Below, in pieces: positions 16,449 to 25,122 of a stretch of 64,000 nt of DNA. Each line of letters opens with the position of its first letter. Within the stretch, counting starts at the first letter, position 1. This stretch comes from Sinomonas atrocyanea (GTDB taxonomy: Bacteria; Actinomycetota; Actinomycetes; Actinomycetales; Micrococcaceae). The notes under the pieces are model-generated. The model saw only the letters and a program-made list of their open reading frames with translations. It ran no database searches and was not told the origin of the DNA. The position numbers and the translations under genes are program-made. The stretch is taken from assembly GCF_001577305.1 (NCBI RefSeq), contig NZ_CP014518.1, forward strand, positions 1,426,001-1,490,000, written 5' to 3'.

Positions 16449-17834
16449 TCAGGCCTCCGCGGCCACGGGCTCGGCAGAGCGGTTCGGGCCGAAGACCGTG
16501 GCGCCGGTGGCCTGCTCGGCCTCGTGGTCGGGCCCGAGCGGGATGCCCCGCCGGTCGCGCAGGCACAGGACCGCGCCGATCGAGACGAGCGTCGCGACGA
16601 GCAGGTAGGCCGAGACCGCGGCAGTGGAGCCGGTGGCCTGCAGGAGCGCCTGGGCGATGGTCGGGGCGAAGGCGCCGCCGAGGATCGCCCCGATGGCGTA
16701 GGAGATCGAGACGCCGGAGAAGCGCACCGAGGCCGGGAAGATCTCCGCGTACCACGCGGCCTGGGGGCCGTAGGTGAGGCCCAGGCCGATCGAGAGCAGC
16801 ACCAGGCCGGCGTAGAGGCCGCCGAGGTTGCCCAGGTTGACGAACCAGAACAGCGGGAACACCATCAGGGCCTGGAAGGCGAAGCCGATGAGGTAGGTGG
16901 CCTTCCGGCCGATCTTGTCGGCGAGGATGCCGGCCACGAGGGTGGATACGAACCACATGGCGGAGGCGACGGTGGCCGCGAGCAGCACGGCGGTCGCGTC
17001 CATCTTGAGCTTGCTGGTCGCGTAGCCCTGGATGAAACCGCCGGTGGTCATGTAGCCGACGGCGTTGTTGCCCACGAACACGAGCGCGGCGAGGATCACG
17101 AGGTGCCAGTGCTTGCGGAACAGCACGAGGATCGGCACCTTGGTCTGGCGGCCGCGCTCGGCGATCTCGGCGAACACCGGGCTCTCCTCGACGGAGCGGC
17201 GCACGAAGTACCCGACGACGATCAGCACGACGCTCAGCAGGAACGGCACGCGCCAGCCCCATTCCAGGAACGCCTTGCCGGGGGAGACCAGGCCGGTCAT
17301 GATCGCCATGACGCCGGAGGCGAGCAGCATGCCGAGCGGCACGCCGAGCTGCGGGAACGCGCCCGCGAGGCCGCGCCGTTTCGCCGGCGCGTGCTCGACA
17401 GCCATGAGCACCGCGCCGCCCCATTCGCCGCCGGCCGAGACGCCCTGGAGGATGCGCAGGAGCAGCAGCAGGACCGGGGCAGCCATGCCAGCCTGCGAGA
17501 ACGTGGGCAGCACACCGATGAGGGTCGTGGACGCGCCCATGAGGATGAGGGTGATCACGAGCATCGCCCGGCGGCCGATCACATCGCCGAAGTGCCCGGC
17601 GAGGAACGCCCCGAGCGGGCGGAAGAGGAACGAGATGCCGACGGTCGCGAACGAGAGCAGCGTGGCGATGTTCGCGCCGGCGGGCTTGAAGAACAGCTCG
17701 GCGAAGACGAGGGCCGCGCCGGTGGCGTAGATGAAGAAGTCGTACCACTCGATGGTGGTGCCGATGATCGTCGCGAACGCGACGCGTCGCTGGTTCGCTG
17801 CGGCGGAGACGGCGCCGGTGCCGGTGTGCGTCAT
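16449..17834 (-). CDS. MHS-family MFS metabolite:proton symporter
   Basis: A 461-residue transporter with about 12 membrane helices. Family landmarks are GTTIEWYDFFIYATGAALVF at the N terminus, GHFGDVIGRRAML in the helix 2-3 loop, RILQGVSAGGEWGGAVLMAVEHAP in helix 4-5, and DKIGRKATYLIG in the second half. This is the shikimate/proline/alpha-ketoglutarate symporter group, so an organic acid or aromatic acid substrate is likely. The ATG at 17834 is preferred, with AAGGAC 7 nt upstream; a longer frame adds 45 Pro/Arg-rich residues with no support. It is divergent from a LysR gene that probably controls it. Confidence 0.9.
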   Translation of the reverse strand: MTHTGTGAVSAAANQRRVAFATIIGTTIEWYDFFIYATGAALVFAELFFKPAGANIATLLSFATVGISFLFRPLGAFLAGHFGDVIGRRAMLVITLILMGASTTLIGVLPTFSQAGMAAPVLLLLLRILQGVSAGGEWGGAVLMAVEHAPAKRRGLAGAFPQLGVPLGMLLASGVMAIMTGLVSPGKAFLEWGWRVPFLLSVVLIVVGYFVRRSVEESPVFAEIAERGRQTKVPILVLFRKHWHLVILAALVFVGNNAVGYMTTGGFIQGYATSKLKMDATAVLLAATVASAMWFVSTLVAGILADKIGRKATYLIGFAFQALMVFPLFWFVNLGNLGGLYAGLVLLSIGLGLTYGPQAAWYAEIFPASVRFSGVSISYAIGAILGGAFAPTIAQALLQATGSTAAVSAYLLVATLVSIGAVLCLRDRRGIPLGPDHEAEQATGATVFGPNRSAEPVAAEA

Positions 17835-17977
17835 GGCTGGTGTCCTTGCTGGCCGGCATCGTCGCTGATGCCTCATGGTGCGGCGGGGGCCGCGGGGGAA
17901 CGGTGATGGCCCTGGCCCGTTCGGGCTCGGGCTCGGAGGTGGCGGTGTGACCATAGTGGCCGACACCACTTCCGAAT

Positions 17978-18017
17978 GTAAACTTCAGATAATCGCCAAA
18001 GCACTTCGAGTGAACTT
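17978..18017. promoter_or_regulatory. AT-rich divergent control region with paired half-sites
   Basis: Between the MHS transporter and the LysR gene, an unusually AT-rich stretch carries GTAAACTT (17978-17985) and GTGAACTT (18010-18017) as direct repeats 32 bp apart, about three helical turns. This is a plausible binding region for the LysR protein acting on the divergent promoter. The exact operator is not proven from one copy. Confidence 0.4.
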
Positions 18018-18030
18018 ATATAGGAGCCTC

Positions 18031-19035
18031 ATGGCGGATGTGACGCTGCGACAGCTCGAGCTCTTCGCCGCCCTGCCCGACCACGACACGCTCAGCGCGG
18101 CCGCGGTCTCCCTGCACATCTCGGAATCGGCGCTCTCCCAGGCCATCACGAGCCTCGAGAAGACCGTGGGGGAGCAGCTGTGCGTGCGCCGCAAGGCCCG
18201 CGGCCTCGCGCTCACGCCGGCGGGGCAGCACTTCGCGGTGCAGGCCCGCCGCATCCTCGCGGACACCCGCGAGCTCGTCCTCGATGCGCGGCGGGGCGAC
18301 GAGCTGCGCGGGCCGGTGAAGCTGGGATGCTTCGCGAGCTTCGCCACCAGCATCGTCCCCGCCCTCCTGGATGGCTTCCCGCGCCGGCATCCGGGGGTCG
18401 ACCTCGAGATCACGGTCGGCACCAACGACGACCTGCTCCCGGCGCTCGACTCCGGCCGTCTCGACGTCGCCATCATGTACGACATGTTCCTGCCCGTGGG
18501 CTACAGCCGGCGCGAGATCTACGCGACCGAGCTCCAGGCGCACCTGCACCCCGACCACCCCCTGGCCTCCCGGGACGCCGTCGACCTCGCAGACCTCGCC
18601 GACGAGCCGCTGATCCACTACGAGGCGAGCCCCAGCACCGTCAACACCGTCCAGGCCTTCGCCGCCCGCGGGCTGGCGCCCACCATCGCCGCGAGGGTGC
18701 CGCAGATCATCCTCGTGGAGGCGCTCGTGGGCCGCGGGGTGGGCTACGGGCTGCTCATGTCCCGCCCCAACGTCCAGCCCGCAAGCGTCGAGGGCCTTCC
18801 GGTGGCGGTCCGGCCCCTGGACCCGCCCGCGACCCGCACCCACGTCGTGGCCATCTGGCCCGAGGACATGGCCCTCACCCCGCGCGCCGCCGCGCTCCTG
18901 GACTACGCCGTCGAGAAGCTCGGCTCATACGGGCGCCCCGAGGCGCACGACGGCGCGTCCCCGGCTCGCGCTGCCGGCCCGCCCGCCGCCGGGGAGCCGG
19001 CGCCGCCGCCCGAGGGGGCGCCCCCGTTGTTGTGA
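18031..19035 (+). CDS. LysR family transcriptional regulator
   Basis: A 334-residue regulator. The N-terminal winged helix (residues 4-62) reads LRQLELFAALPDHDTLSAAAVSLHISESALSQAITSLE, where SESALSQAI is the recognition helix. The periplasmic-binding-like effector domain follows from about residue 90 (GPVKLGCFASFATSIVPALL). A 40-residue Ala/Pro/Gly-rich tail follows the fold and may be disordered. TAGGAG lies 4 nt before the ATG; the earlier in-frame start at 17875 would cover the shared promoter. Divergence from the MHS transporter suggests that the effector is its substrate. Confidence 0.88.
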   Translation: MADVTLRQLELFAALPDHDTLSAAAVSLHISESALSQAITSLEKTVGEQLCVRRKARGLALTPAGQHFAVQARRILADTRELVLDARRGDELRGPVKLGCFASFATSIVPALLDGFPRRHPGVDLEITVGTNDDLLPALDSGRLDVAIMYDMFLPVGYSRREIYATELQAHLHPDHPLASRDAVDLADLADEPLIHYEASPSTVNTVQAFAARGLAPTIAARVPQIILVEALVGRGVGYGLLMSRPNVQPASVEGLPVAVRPLDPPATRTHVVAIWPEDMALTPRAAALLDYAVEKLGSYGRPEAHDGASPARAAGPPAAGEPAPPPEGAPPLL

Positions 19036-19043
19036 AAGATTCG

Positions 19044-19072
19044 TTGCGGAACGTGGGGGACCGTACTAGGCT
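19044..19072 (+). promoter_or_regulatory. promoter of the ABC-2 exporter operon
   Basis: TTGCGG at 19044-19049, a 17-bp spacer and TAGGCT at 19067-19072 make a well-spaced sigma-A type promoter. Transcription would start 7-8 nt downstream, at the GTG of the ATPase gene. Confidence 0.7.
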
Positions 19073-19079
19073 GCGACCT

Positions 19080-20057
19080 GTGTCACATTCCGCCTTTGCA
19101 ACTGCCGGGGGGTCAGCCGTGAGTGGGGCAGGCAGGCGGACCGTCATCCGCGCCGAGCAGCTCGTGAAGGCCTACGGCGAGTTCCGCGCCGTCGACGGCA
19201 TCAGCTTCGAGGTCCCTGCCGGCGAGTCCTTCGGCCTCCTCGGGCCCAATGGGGCCGGGAAGTCGACCACCATGCGCATGATCGGCGGCGTCACCCAGCG
19301 CACCGGCGGCAAGCTCGAGATCATGGGCCTCGACCCCGAGCGCCAGGGGCCGGAGGTCCGCGCGCACCTCGGCGTCGTGCCGCAGCAGGACAACCTCGAC
19401 GAGGAGCTGCGGGTCCGGGACAACCTCATCGTCTACGGACGCTACTTCGGGCTCCCGATGGGCTACCTGCGCCAGCGCGCCGACGAGCTCCTCGCCTTCG
19501 CCCAGCTCGAGGACAAGGCGGGCGCGAAGGTCGATTCGCTCTCCGGCGGCATGAAGCGCCGCCTTACCATCGCCCGTTCCCTGGTCAACGAGCCCAAGAT
19601 CCTGCTCCTCGACGAGCCCACCACCGGCCTCGACCCGCAGGCGCGCCACGTCCTGTGGGACCGCCTGTTCCGCCTCAAGGAGCAGGGCGTCACGCTCGTG
19701 CTGACCACGCACTACATGGACGAGGCCGAGCAGCTGTGCGACAGGCTCATCGTCGTGGACAAGGGCCGCATCATGGCCGAGGGCTCGCCCGCCGCGCTCA
19801 TCCGTGAGCACTCGAGCCGGGAGGTGCTCGAGGTGCGGTTCGGCGCGGAGCGGAATGCCGCCGTCGCCGGCCAGCTCGAGGGCGTCGGCGACCGCGTCGA
19901 GGCGCTGCCGGACCGCGTGCTCGTCTACGCCGCGGACGGCGAGCGGGCGCTCGAGCTCATCCGGGCCCGCGGGCTGCACCCCCTCACCTCGCTCGTGCGG
20001 CGGGCCTCGCTCGAGGACGTCTTCCTGCGCCTGACGGGACGGTCGCTCATTGACTGA
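19080..20057 (+). CDS. ABC-2 type exporter ATP-binding protein (DrrA/NodI type)
   Basis: A 325-residue single-domain ABC ATPase: Walker A GPNGAGKST, a VVPQQDNLD Q-loop, signature LSGGMKRRL, Walker B ILLLDEPTTGLDP and H-loop THYMDEAEQ. The C-terminal extension with a degenerate regulatory segment ends ASLEDVFLRLTGRSL, typical of daunorubicin-type and NodI exporters. Start GTG at 19080 is leaderless; GTG at 19119 is an alternative that trims 13 residues. Two permease genes follow with overlapping stops and starts, giving a complete exporter. The cargo could be a drug, lipid or glycoconjugate. Confidence 0.9.
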   Translation: MSHSAFATAGGSAVSGAGRRTVIRAEQLVKAYGEFRAVDGISFEVPAGESFGLLGPNGAGKSTTMRMIGGVTQRTGGKLEIMGLDPERQGPEVRAHLGVVPQQDNLDEELRVRDNLIVYGRYFGLPMGYLRQRADELLAFAQLEDKAGAKVDSLSGGMKRRLTIARSLVNEPKILLLDEPTTGLDPQARHVLWDRLFRLKEQGVTLVLTTHYMDEAEQLCDRLIVVDKGRIMAEGSPAALIREHSSREVLEVRFGAERNAAVAGQLEGVGDRVEALPDRVLVYAADGERALELIRARGLHPLTSLVRRASLEDVFLRLTGRSLID

Positions 20058-20901
20058 TGCCGCACGGACCCGGCTCGCGGCGCACGCCCCGGAGGTCTCG
20101 GCGGCCAAGGCGCGCCGCTGGGGCTCGTTCTACTTCGCCGAGCACGTGCTCCGCTCGATGCGGGCCTACCTCGTCACGATCGTCGTCACGAGCGTCGGGA
20201 ATCCGCTGTTGTACCTGTTCTCGATGGGGGTCGGGCTCGCCTCCATCGTGGACAGGAGCGCCGGCGGGGCGCATGGCGTGTTCGGCGGCGTGGGGTACCT
20301 CGCGTTCGCCGCCCCGGCCCTGCTCGTCTCGAGCGCCGTCATGACCAGCGCCAACGAGATGATGTTCCCCGTCATGGACGGGTTCAAGTGGCGCCGGTTC
20401 TACTACGGCCCGCACGTCACGCCGCTCGTGCCGGGCCAGCTGGCCGCGGGCCACATCATGGCCGTGGGGGTGCGCCTGACACTCCAGTGCCTCGTGTTCT
20501 TCCTCATCATGCTCGCGTTCGGCGCCGCCCCGGGTCCGTGGGCGTGGCTGCTCGTGCCGATCGGGGTCTTCGCCGGGATGGCCTTCGGCGCGCCGCTCAT
20601 GGCCTACTCGGCGCACATCGAGTCGGAGAACTTCCAGTTCTCGATGATCCAGCGCTTCATCGTCATGCCCCTGTTCCTGTTCTCCGGCACGTTCTACCCG
20701 CTCGCGACCATGCCGGTGGGCATGCAGTGGATCGGCTGGATCTCGCCGCTGTGGCACGGGAACGAGCTCGGCCGGATGGCCTCCTACGGCCTGAGCGAGC
20801 CGGGCTGGCTCGTGGCGGTGCACGTGCTGTACCTGGGCGCGCTCGGTGCCGTGGGCATCTGGTGGGCGCGGAGGAACTACGCGAAGAGGATGGGCAAGTG
20901 A
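20050..20901 (+). CDS. ABC-2 type exporter permease
   Basis: A 283-residue membrane protein with six predicted helices and the ABC-2 segment MPLFLFSGTFYPLATMPVGMQWIGWISPLWHGNELGR. The TTG at 20050 overlaps the ATPase stop by 8 bp and starts MTDAARTRL. NodJ-like proteins share the FYPL...W.....PL.H pattern. It forms a heterodimer candidate with the next gene, to which it is homologous but clearly diverged. Confidence 0.88.
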   Translation: MTDAARTRLAAHAPEVSAAKARRWGSFYFAEHVLRSMRAYLVTIVVTSVGNPLLYLFSMGVGLASIVDRSAGGAHGVFGGVGYLAFAAPALLVSSAVMTSANEMMFPVMDGFKWRRFYYGPHVTPLVPGQLAAGHIMAVGVRLTLQCLVFFLIMLAFGAAPGPWAWLLVPIGVFAGMAFGAPLMAYSAHIESENFQFSMIQRFIVMPLFLFSGTFYPLATMPVGMQWIGWISPLWHGNELGRMASYGLSEPGWLVAVHVLYLGALGAVGIWWARRNYAKRMGK

Positions 20902-21728
20902 GCGCCCTGACGGACGAGGACTACGCGATCACGGAGGGCGGCCGTCCCCTCGGGGCCCTGTACGCGGGCAACGCGCGCGCCGTGATCGAGCGCGGGTTCC
21001 GGGTCATCAAGAGCCAGAACTGGATCATCCTCGTCTCCGGATTCTTCGAGCCGGTGTTCTACCTGCTCTCGATGGGGATCGGGCTCGGCAGCCTGGTGGG
21101 AACCGTCACCGGGCCCGGCGGCGCGCCCATCTCCTATGCGGCGTACATCGCGCCCGCACTCCTGGCGGTCTCCGCCATGAACGGGGCCATCTACGACTCC
21201 ACGTGGAACGTGTTCTTCAAGATGCACTTCGGCAAGCTCTACCAGGGCATGCTCTACACGTCCCTCGGCCCGCTCGACATCGCGATGGGCGAGATCTTCA
21301 TGGCCCTGTTCCGCGGCTTCCTCTACGCGCTGGGCTTCACCGGCGTCATGGGCGTCATGGGCCTCATCACCACCCCGTGGGCGCTCCTGCTCGTGCCGGC
21401 GTCGGTGATGGTCGCCTTCGGGTTCGCGTCCTTCGGGATGGCCGTCACGAGCTACATGAAGACGTTCCAGCAGATGGACATGATCACGTTCGTCATGCTG
21501 CCCATGTTCCTGTTCTCCGCGACGTTCTACCCGCTGTCGGTCTATCCGGTGCCGGTGCAGTGGATCGTGCAGGCCTTTCCGCTCTGGCACGGCGTGGAGC
21601 TCATGCGGCAGATCAGCATCGGGGCGTTCAGCTCCGCCACGGGTGTGCACCTGCTCTACTACGCGGTCATGATCCTGGTGGGGGTCGCCTTCACGACCGG
21701 CCGGCTCCGGTCCCTGTTCCTGCGCTGA
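20898..21728 (+). CDS. ABC-2 type exporter permease, second subunit
   Basis: A 276-residue paralogue of the preceding permease: an N-terminal cytoplasmic stretch, then SQNWIILVSGFFEPVFYLLSMGIGLG as the first helix, and the matching MLPMFLFSATFYPLSVYPVPVQWIVQAFPLWHGVELMR near the C terminus. GTG at 20898 overlaps the previous stop in the GTGA arrangement, so translation is coupled. The operon ends here and is followed by the nested inverted repeat at 21769-21917. Confidence 0.88.
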   Translation: MSALTDEDYAITEGGRPLGALYAGNARAVIERGFRVIKSQNWIILVSGFFEPVFYLLSMGIGLGSLVGTVTGPGGAPISYAAYIAPALLAVSAMNGAIYDSTWNVFFKMHFGKLYQGMLYTSLGPLDIAMGEIFMALFRGFLYALGFTGVMGVMGLITTPWALLLVPASVMVAFGFASFGMAVTSYMKTFQQMDMITFVMLPMFLFSATFYPLSVYPVPVQWIVQAFPLWHGVELMRQISIGAFSSATGVHLLYYAVMILVGVAFTTGRLRSLFLR

Positions 21729-21768
21729 CGGCCGGGGGCATCCTTCCGCCCGACCCGCCCTCGAGCCC

Positions 21769-21917
21769 CGTTTCGGGTACGCATCTCGTCGCCCTTTCGG
21801 GCTTTCGGGTACGCACGACGGCGGGTGCCCGACCCGCGCGGGCCGGGCACCTGCCGTCGTCCCCGCCGCCTGCGTACCCGAGACGGGGAAAGCGCGACGA
21901 GATGCGTACCCGAGACG
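21769..21917. repeat. nested inverted repeat with four copies of a TCGGGTACGCA motif
   Basis: Outer arms are 24 nt: 21769-21792 pairs with 21894-21917 with one mismatch, and each contains GGGTACGCATCTCGTCGC or its complement. Middle arms are TCGGGTACGCA at 21805-21815 and its complement at 21871-21881. Inner arms are ACGACGGC at 21815-21822 and GCCGTCGT at 21853-21860, plus GGTGCCCG/CGGGCACC. The 272-bp gap between the exporter and the next gene is occupied almost entirely by this structure. It may terminate the exporter operon, but the layered design and repeated motif look like a dispersed repeat element. Confidence 0.75.
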
Positions 21918-22000
21918 GTGGGAGGGCGGGGGGTGGAGCGGGGCCGGGGGAGGAGCGTGCGCGGCGATCGGCGGTGCGGACGTCTGGGAGAATGGACCCC

Positions 22001-22525
22001 ATGCAGAGTCTCGGCCATCAGAACGCATCCAGCCAGCCCAGCGGCGCCCAGGCGCCCCGCCGAGGAGGCATCAAGGTCGGCGCACTGGGCCTGTCGGTCC
22101 TCGTGCTCGCGTTCCTCGTGGCCGTGATCTTCGCGGCGAACCAGAACGCCGTGATCGGATGGATCGTGGCGATCGTCTCGTTCGGGTGGCTGGTCTTCGC
22201 GTTCTTCGTCTTCACCACCGTCCGGACCGCAGGCCGCAAGGCCCAGGAGCGCTTCGAACGCGCCGCCGAGCAGCTCACCGGCCGCGGACCGTCGGTCGCC
22301 GGCGGTGAGGCCCGCTCGGTGGACGAGGTCCGCGACCTCAAGCTCGACCACTCGTTCAAGATCATTCAGGTCCAGGAGCGCGTGATCCGCGAGAACCTCG
22401 GAGGTGATCGCGAGATGGTGGACCGCGCCCTCGAGACGATCCAGATCACGGCCGCGAACGCCCGTGACATGCTCCGCCCTGACGACGGCACGCCCCTCAC
22501 GGGGACGGTCATCGACGAGGGGTAG
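22001..22525 (+). CDS. hypothetical two-helix membrane protein
   Basis: A 174-residue protein of unrecognised family. A short Ser/Gln/Pro-rich N terminus is followed by two hydrophobic helices, about residues 23-43 (VGALGLSVLVLAFLVAVIFAA) and 48-70 (VIGWIVAIVSFGWLVFAFFVF). A charged cytoplasmic tail with heptad-like helical content follows (FERAAEQL, VDRALETIQITAANARDML). The ATG at 22001 is preferred over 21992 because GAGAAT 7 nt upstream and the GGACCCC spacer match the leaderless pattern of its neighbours. Its stop codon forms part of the -10 of xthA. Confidence 0.75.
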   Translation: MQSLGHQNASSQPSGAQAPRRGGIKVGALGLSVLVLAFLVAVIFAANQNAVIGWIVAIVSFGWLVFAFFVFTTVRTAGRKAQERFERAAEQLTGRGPSVAGGEARSVDEVRDLKLDHSFKIIQVQERVIRENLGGDREMVDRALETIQITAANARDMLRPDDGTPLTGTVIDEG

Positions 22526-22534
22526 AGTGGCTAG

Positions 22535-23362
22535 GTGACTTCCCCCGAATCGGCCCCGAAGGGTGGGGCCCTGCGCATCGCGACCGTCAACGTCAACGGC
22601 CTCCGCGCCGCGTGGCGCAAGGGCATGCCGGAGTGGCTCGGGACGCGCGAGGTGGACATCCTCTGCCTGCAGGAAGTCCGTGCCCCGGACCCGACCGTGC
22701 ACGAGTACTTCGACGGCTGGCACGTCCTGCATGCGGAGGCGGACGCGAAGGGCCGCGCCGGCGTGGCGATCGCTTCCCGCGAGGCTCCCACGGAGACGAG
22801 GATCGGGATCGGCGACGACTACTTCGCCACCGCCGGGCGCTGGGTGGAGGCGGACTTCGCCCTCGAGGGCGGCCGCCAGCTGACCGTCGTGAGCGCGTAC
22901 GTGCACTCGGGCGAGGTGGGCACCCCCAAGCAGGATGACAAGTACCGGTTCCTGGACGTCATGCTCAAGCGGCTGCCGGAGCTCGGCGAGCTGAGCGACT
23001 ACGCCCTCGTGGTCGGCGACCTCAACGTGGGCCACACCCCGCTGGACATCCGCAACTGGAAGGCCAACCAGAAGCGCGCCGGGTTCCTTCCGGAGGAGCG
23101 CGCGTACTTCGACCGGTTCTTCGGCACCGAGATCGGCTGGCGGGACGTGCACCGTGACCTGGCCGGCCAGGTGGATGGCCCCTACACGTGGTGGTCGCAG
23201 CGCGGCAAGGCGTTCGACAACGATGCGGGGTGGCGCATCGACTACCAGATGGCCACGCCGTCCCTGGCCGCGGTGGCGCGGAACGCCGTCGTCGATCGCG
23301 CCAGCGCCTGGGACACGCGATGGTCCGACCACGCCCCGCTCGTCATCGACTACCAGCTCTAG
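22535..23362 (+). CDS. xthA: exodeoxyribonuclease III
   Basis: A 275-residue Mg-dependent exonuclease/AP endonuclease for base-excision repair. Active-site blocks are IATVNVNGLRAAWRKG, ILCLQEVRAPD (metal-binding Glu), VSAYVHSGEVG, ALVVGDLNVGHTPLDI (Asp and Asn), GWRIDYQMATP and the C-terminal TRWSDHAPLVIDYQL with the catalytic Asp-His. GTG at 22535 is leaderless, 6 nt after TAGAGT (22523-22528), which overlaps the stop codon of the preceding gene. It lies 23 bp upstream of trpS. Confidence 0.93.
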   Translation: MTSPESAPKGGALRIATVNVNGLRAAWRKGMPEWLGTREVDILCLQEVRAPDPTVHEYFDGWHVLHAEADAKGRAGVAIASREAPTETRIGIGDDYFATAGRWVEADFALEGGRQLTVVSAYVHSGEVGTPKQDDKYRFLDVMLKRLPELGELSDYALVVGDLNVGHTPLDIRNWKANQKRAGFLPEERAYFDRFFGTEIGWRDVHRDLAGQVDGPYTWWSQRGKAFDNDAGWRIDYQMATPSLAAVARNAVVDRASAWDTRWSDHAPLVIDYQL

Positions 23363-23385
23363 ACCTCTCGGAAGTGCCTGACTCC

Positions 23386-24429
23386 ATGACCTCTCCTGCC
23401 CCCGCCCGCCAGCGACTCCTCTCCGGCATGCAGCCCTCGGGCGACTCGCTCCACCTCGGAAACTACCTCGGCGCCCTCGTCAACTGGGTCAAGCTCCAGG
23501 ACCAGTACGAGTGCCTGTACTTCATCCCCGACCTGCACGCCATCACGGTCCCGCACGAGCCGGCCGAGCTCCTGCACCGCACGCGGCTGACGGCGGCCCA
23601 GTACATCGCGGGCGGAATCGACGTCGAGCGCTCCACGCTGTTCGTGCAGTCGCACGTGCCCGAGCACGCCCAGCTCGCTTGGGTGCTGACGTGCCTCACG
23701 GGCTTCGGCGAGGCATCCCGCATGACCCAGTTCAAGGACAAGGCGGCCCGCCACGGCCACGACGCCGCGAGTGCCGGCCTGTTCATGTACCCGATGCTCA
23801 TGGCAGCCGACATCCTCCTCTACCGGCCGTACGGGGTCCCCGTGGGCGAGGACCAGCGCCAGCACCTCGAGCTCGCGCGCACCCTGGCCCAGCGCTTCAA
23901 CTCCCGGTTCGGCGAGACCTTCGTGGTGCCCGAGGCGCTCATCCCGCCGACCTCGGCGAAGATCTACGACCTGCAGAACCCGACGGCGAAGATGTCGAAG
24001 TCGGCCGAGTCGCCGAACGGCCTGATCAACCTCCTCGACGACCCCAAGGCCACGGCGAAGAAGATCAAGTCGGCGGTGACCGACGCCGAGACGGTGGTCC
24101 GGTTCGACCGCGAGGCAAAGCCGGGCGTCTCCAACCTCCTGACGATCATCTCGACCATCACGGGCGAGGACATGGACTCGCTCGTGGCCTCCTACGAGGG
24201 CAAGATGTACGGCCATCTCAAGACGGACGTCGCGCAGGTGGTCGTGGACGCCGTCGCGCCCATCAAGGCGCGCACCGAGGAGCTGCTGACGGATCCGTCG
24301 GAGCTCGACCGTCTGCTGGCCCGCGGCGCCGCGAAGGCCCGCGAGATCGCGTCGCGCACGCTCGCCGACGTCTACGAGCGCGTCGGGTTCCTCCCTGCCC
24401 TCGCCCCGGCGGCAGCGGCCGTCGGCTGA
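23386..24429 (+). CDS. trpS: tryptophanyl-tRNA synthetase
   Basis: A 347-residue class I synthetase that charges tRNA-Trp. The HIGH-equivalent HLGNYLG lies at residues 23-29 and the second signature KMSKS begins at Lys202. GMQPSGDSLHLGN, HAITV and GEDQRQHLELAR are family blocks. The ATG at 23386 is preferred to an upstream frame that runs through xthA. No T-box or Trp leader peptide was seen before it. It forms a tight group with the 2H phosphoesterase gene 4 bp downstream. Confidence 0.95.
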   Translation: MTSPAPARQRLLSGMQPSGDSLHLGNYLGALVNWVKLQDQYECLYFIPDLHAITVPHEPAELLHRTRLTAAQYIAGGIDVERSTLFVQSHVPEHAQLAWVLTCLTGFGEASRMTQFKDKAARHGHDAASAGLFMYPMLMAADILLYRPYGVPVGEDQRQHLELARTLAQRFNSRFGETFVVPEALIPPTSAKIYDLQNPTAKMSKSAESPNGLINLLDDPKATAKKIKSAVTDAETVVRFDREAKPGVSNLLTIISTITGEDMDSLVASYEGKMYGHLKTDVAQVVVDAVAPIKARTEELLTDPSELDRLLARGAAKAREIASRTLADVYERVGFLPALAPAAAAVG

Positions 24430-24433
24430 GGCC

Positions 24434-25012
24434 ATGCCGGGATTCGAGGACGGCACGATCGAGGACACAGCGGGCACCGCAGGAGGTGCCGACCGGCCGC
24501 TCGTCGGCGTGATCCTCGGGTTTCCCGACATGGTGGCCCAGGAGCTCCGCGCGTGGCGGGCCTCGTTCGGGGACCGCATGGCCGAGGTCATCCCGGCCCA
24601 CATCACGCTCGTGACCACCACCGAGACGTCCGACTGGGACGCGGCCGTCCGGCACGTGCGCGGTGTCGCCGCCCAGGCGCGTCCGTTCACCGTGGGCCTG
24701 AAGGGGACCGGCACGTTCCGCCCCGTCTCGCCCGTGGTGTACGTCAACGTGGACGAGGGCTTCGAGGAGTGCGTCAGCCTGCACCGCGAGCTCCAGCAGG
24801 GCCCGCTCGCGCGCACGCTGCCCTTCCCGTACCACCCGCACGTCACCGTGGCGCACGACCTGCCGCCCGAGCGGCTCGATGAGGCGCAGAGCGAGCTGGA
24901 GTCCTACAGCGCAGCGTTCACCGTGGACAGCATGGGCCTGTACCAGCACGACGCCGACGGGTTCTGGCAGCTGCGGGAAGAACTCACGTTCGGCCGCGCT
25001 GGGCGGCGCTGA
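24434..25012 (+). CDS. 2H phosphoesterase superfamily protein (2-prime,5-prime RNA ligase-like)
   Basis: A 192-residue protein with two HxT-type motifs, HITLV at about residues 56-60 and HVTVA at about 137-141, the paired catalytic motifs of the LigT/2H fold. FTVGLKGTGTFRPVSPVVYVNV is the core strand region. Such enzymes open or hydrolyse cyclic phosphodiesters; true RNA ligase activity is doubtful. It starts 4 bp after trpS and is likely co-transcribed. The short acidic N terminus (MPGFEDGTIEDTAG) is not part of the fold. Confidence 0.82.
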   Translation: MPGFEDGTIEDTAGTAGGADRPLVGVILGFPDMVAQELRAWRASFGDRMAEVIPAHITLVTTTETSDWDAAVRHVRGVAAQARPFTVGLKGTGTFRPVSPVVYVNVDEGFEECVSLHRELQQGPLARTLPFPYHPHVTVAHDLPPERLDEAQSELESYSAAFTVDSMGLYQHDADGFWQLREELTFGRAGRR

Positions 25013-25068
25013 GCTCAGGGCACTCAGCAGAGGACCCTGCGCACAGGACCCCGGGGGAGGGGAACACA

Positions 25069-25101
25069 AAAGGGCGCCGCTCGTGACGAGCGGCGCCCTT
25101 T
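25069..25101. terminator. bidirectional terminator between the trpS group and sdhB
   Basis: A perfect 15-bp stem AAAGGGCGCCGCTCG/CGAGCGGCGCCCTTT with a TGA loop. The A and T runs at the stem base give a usable U tract in both directions, fitting its position between convergent genes. Confidence 0.88.
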
Positions 25102-25122
25102 CGCATGCCGGGCGGCGGTTCC

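Noticed and set aside
23363..23385. Attenuator or T-box before trpS
   Set aside because: The gap to xthA is only 23 bp, with no leader peptide, Trp codon run or T-box core sequence.
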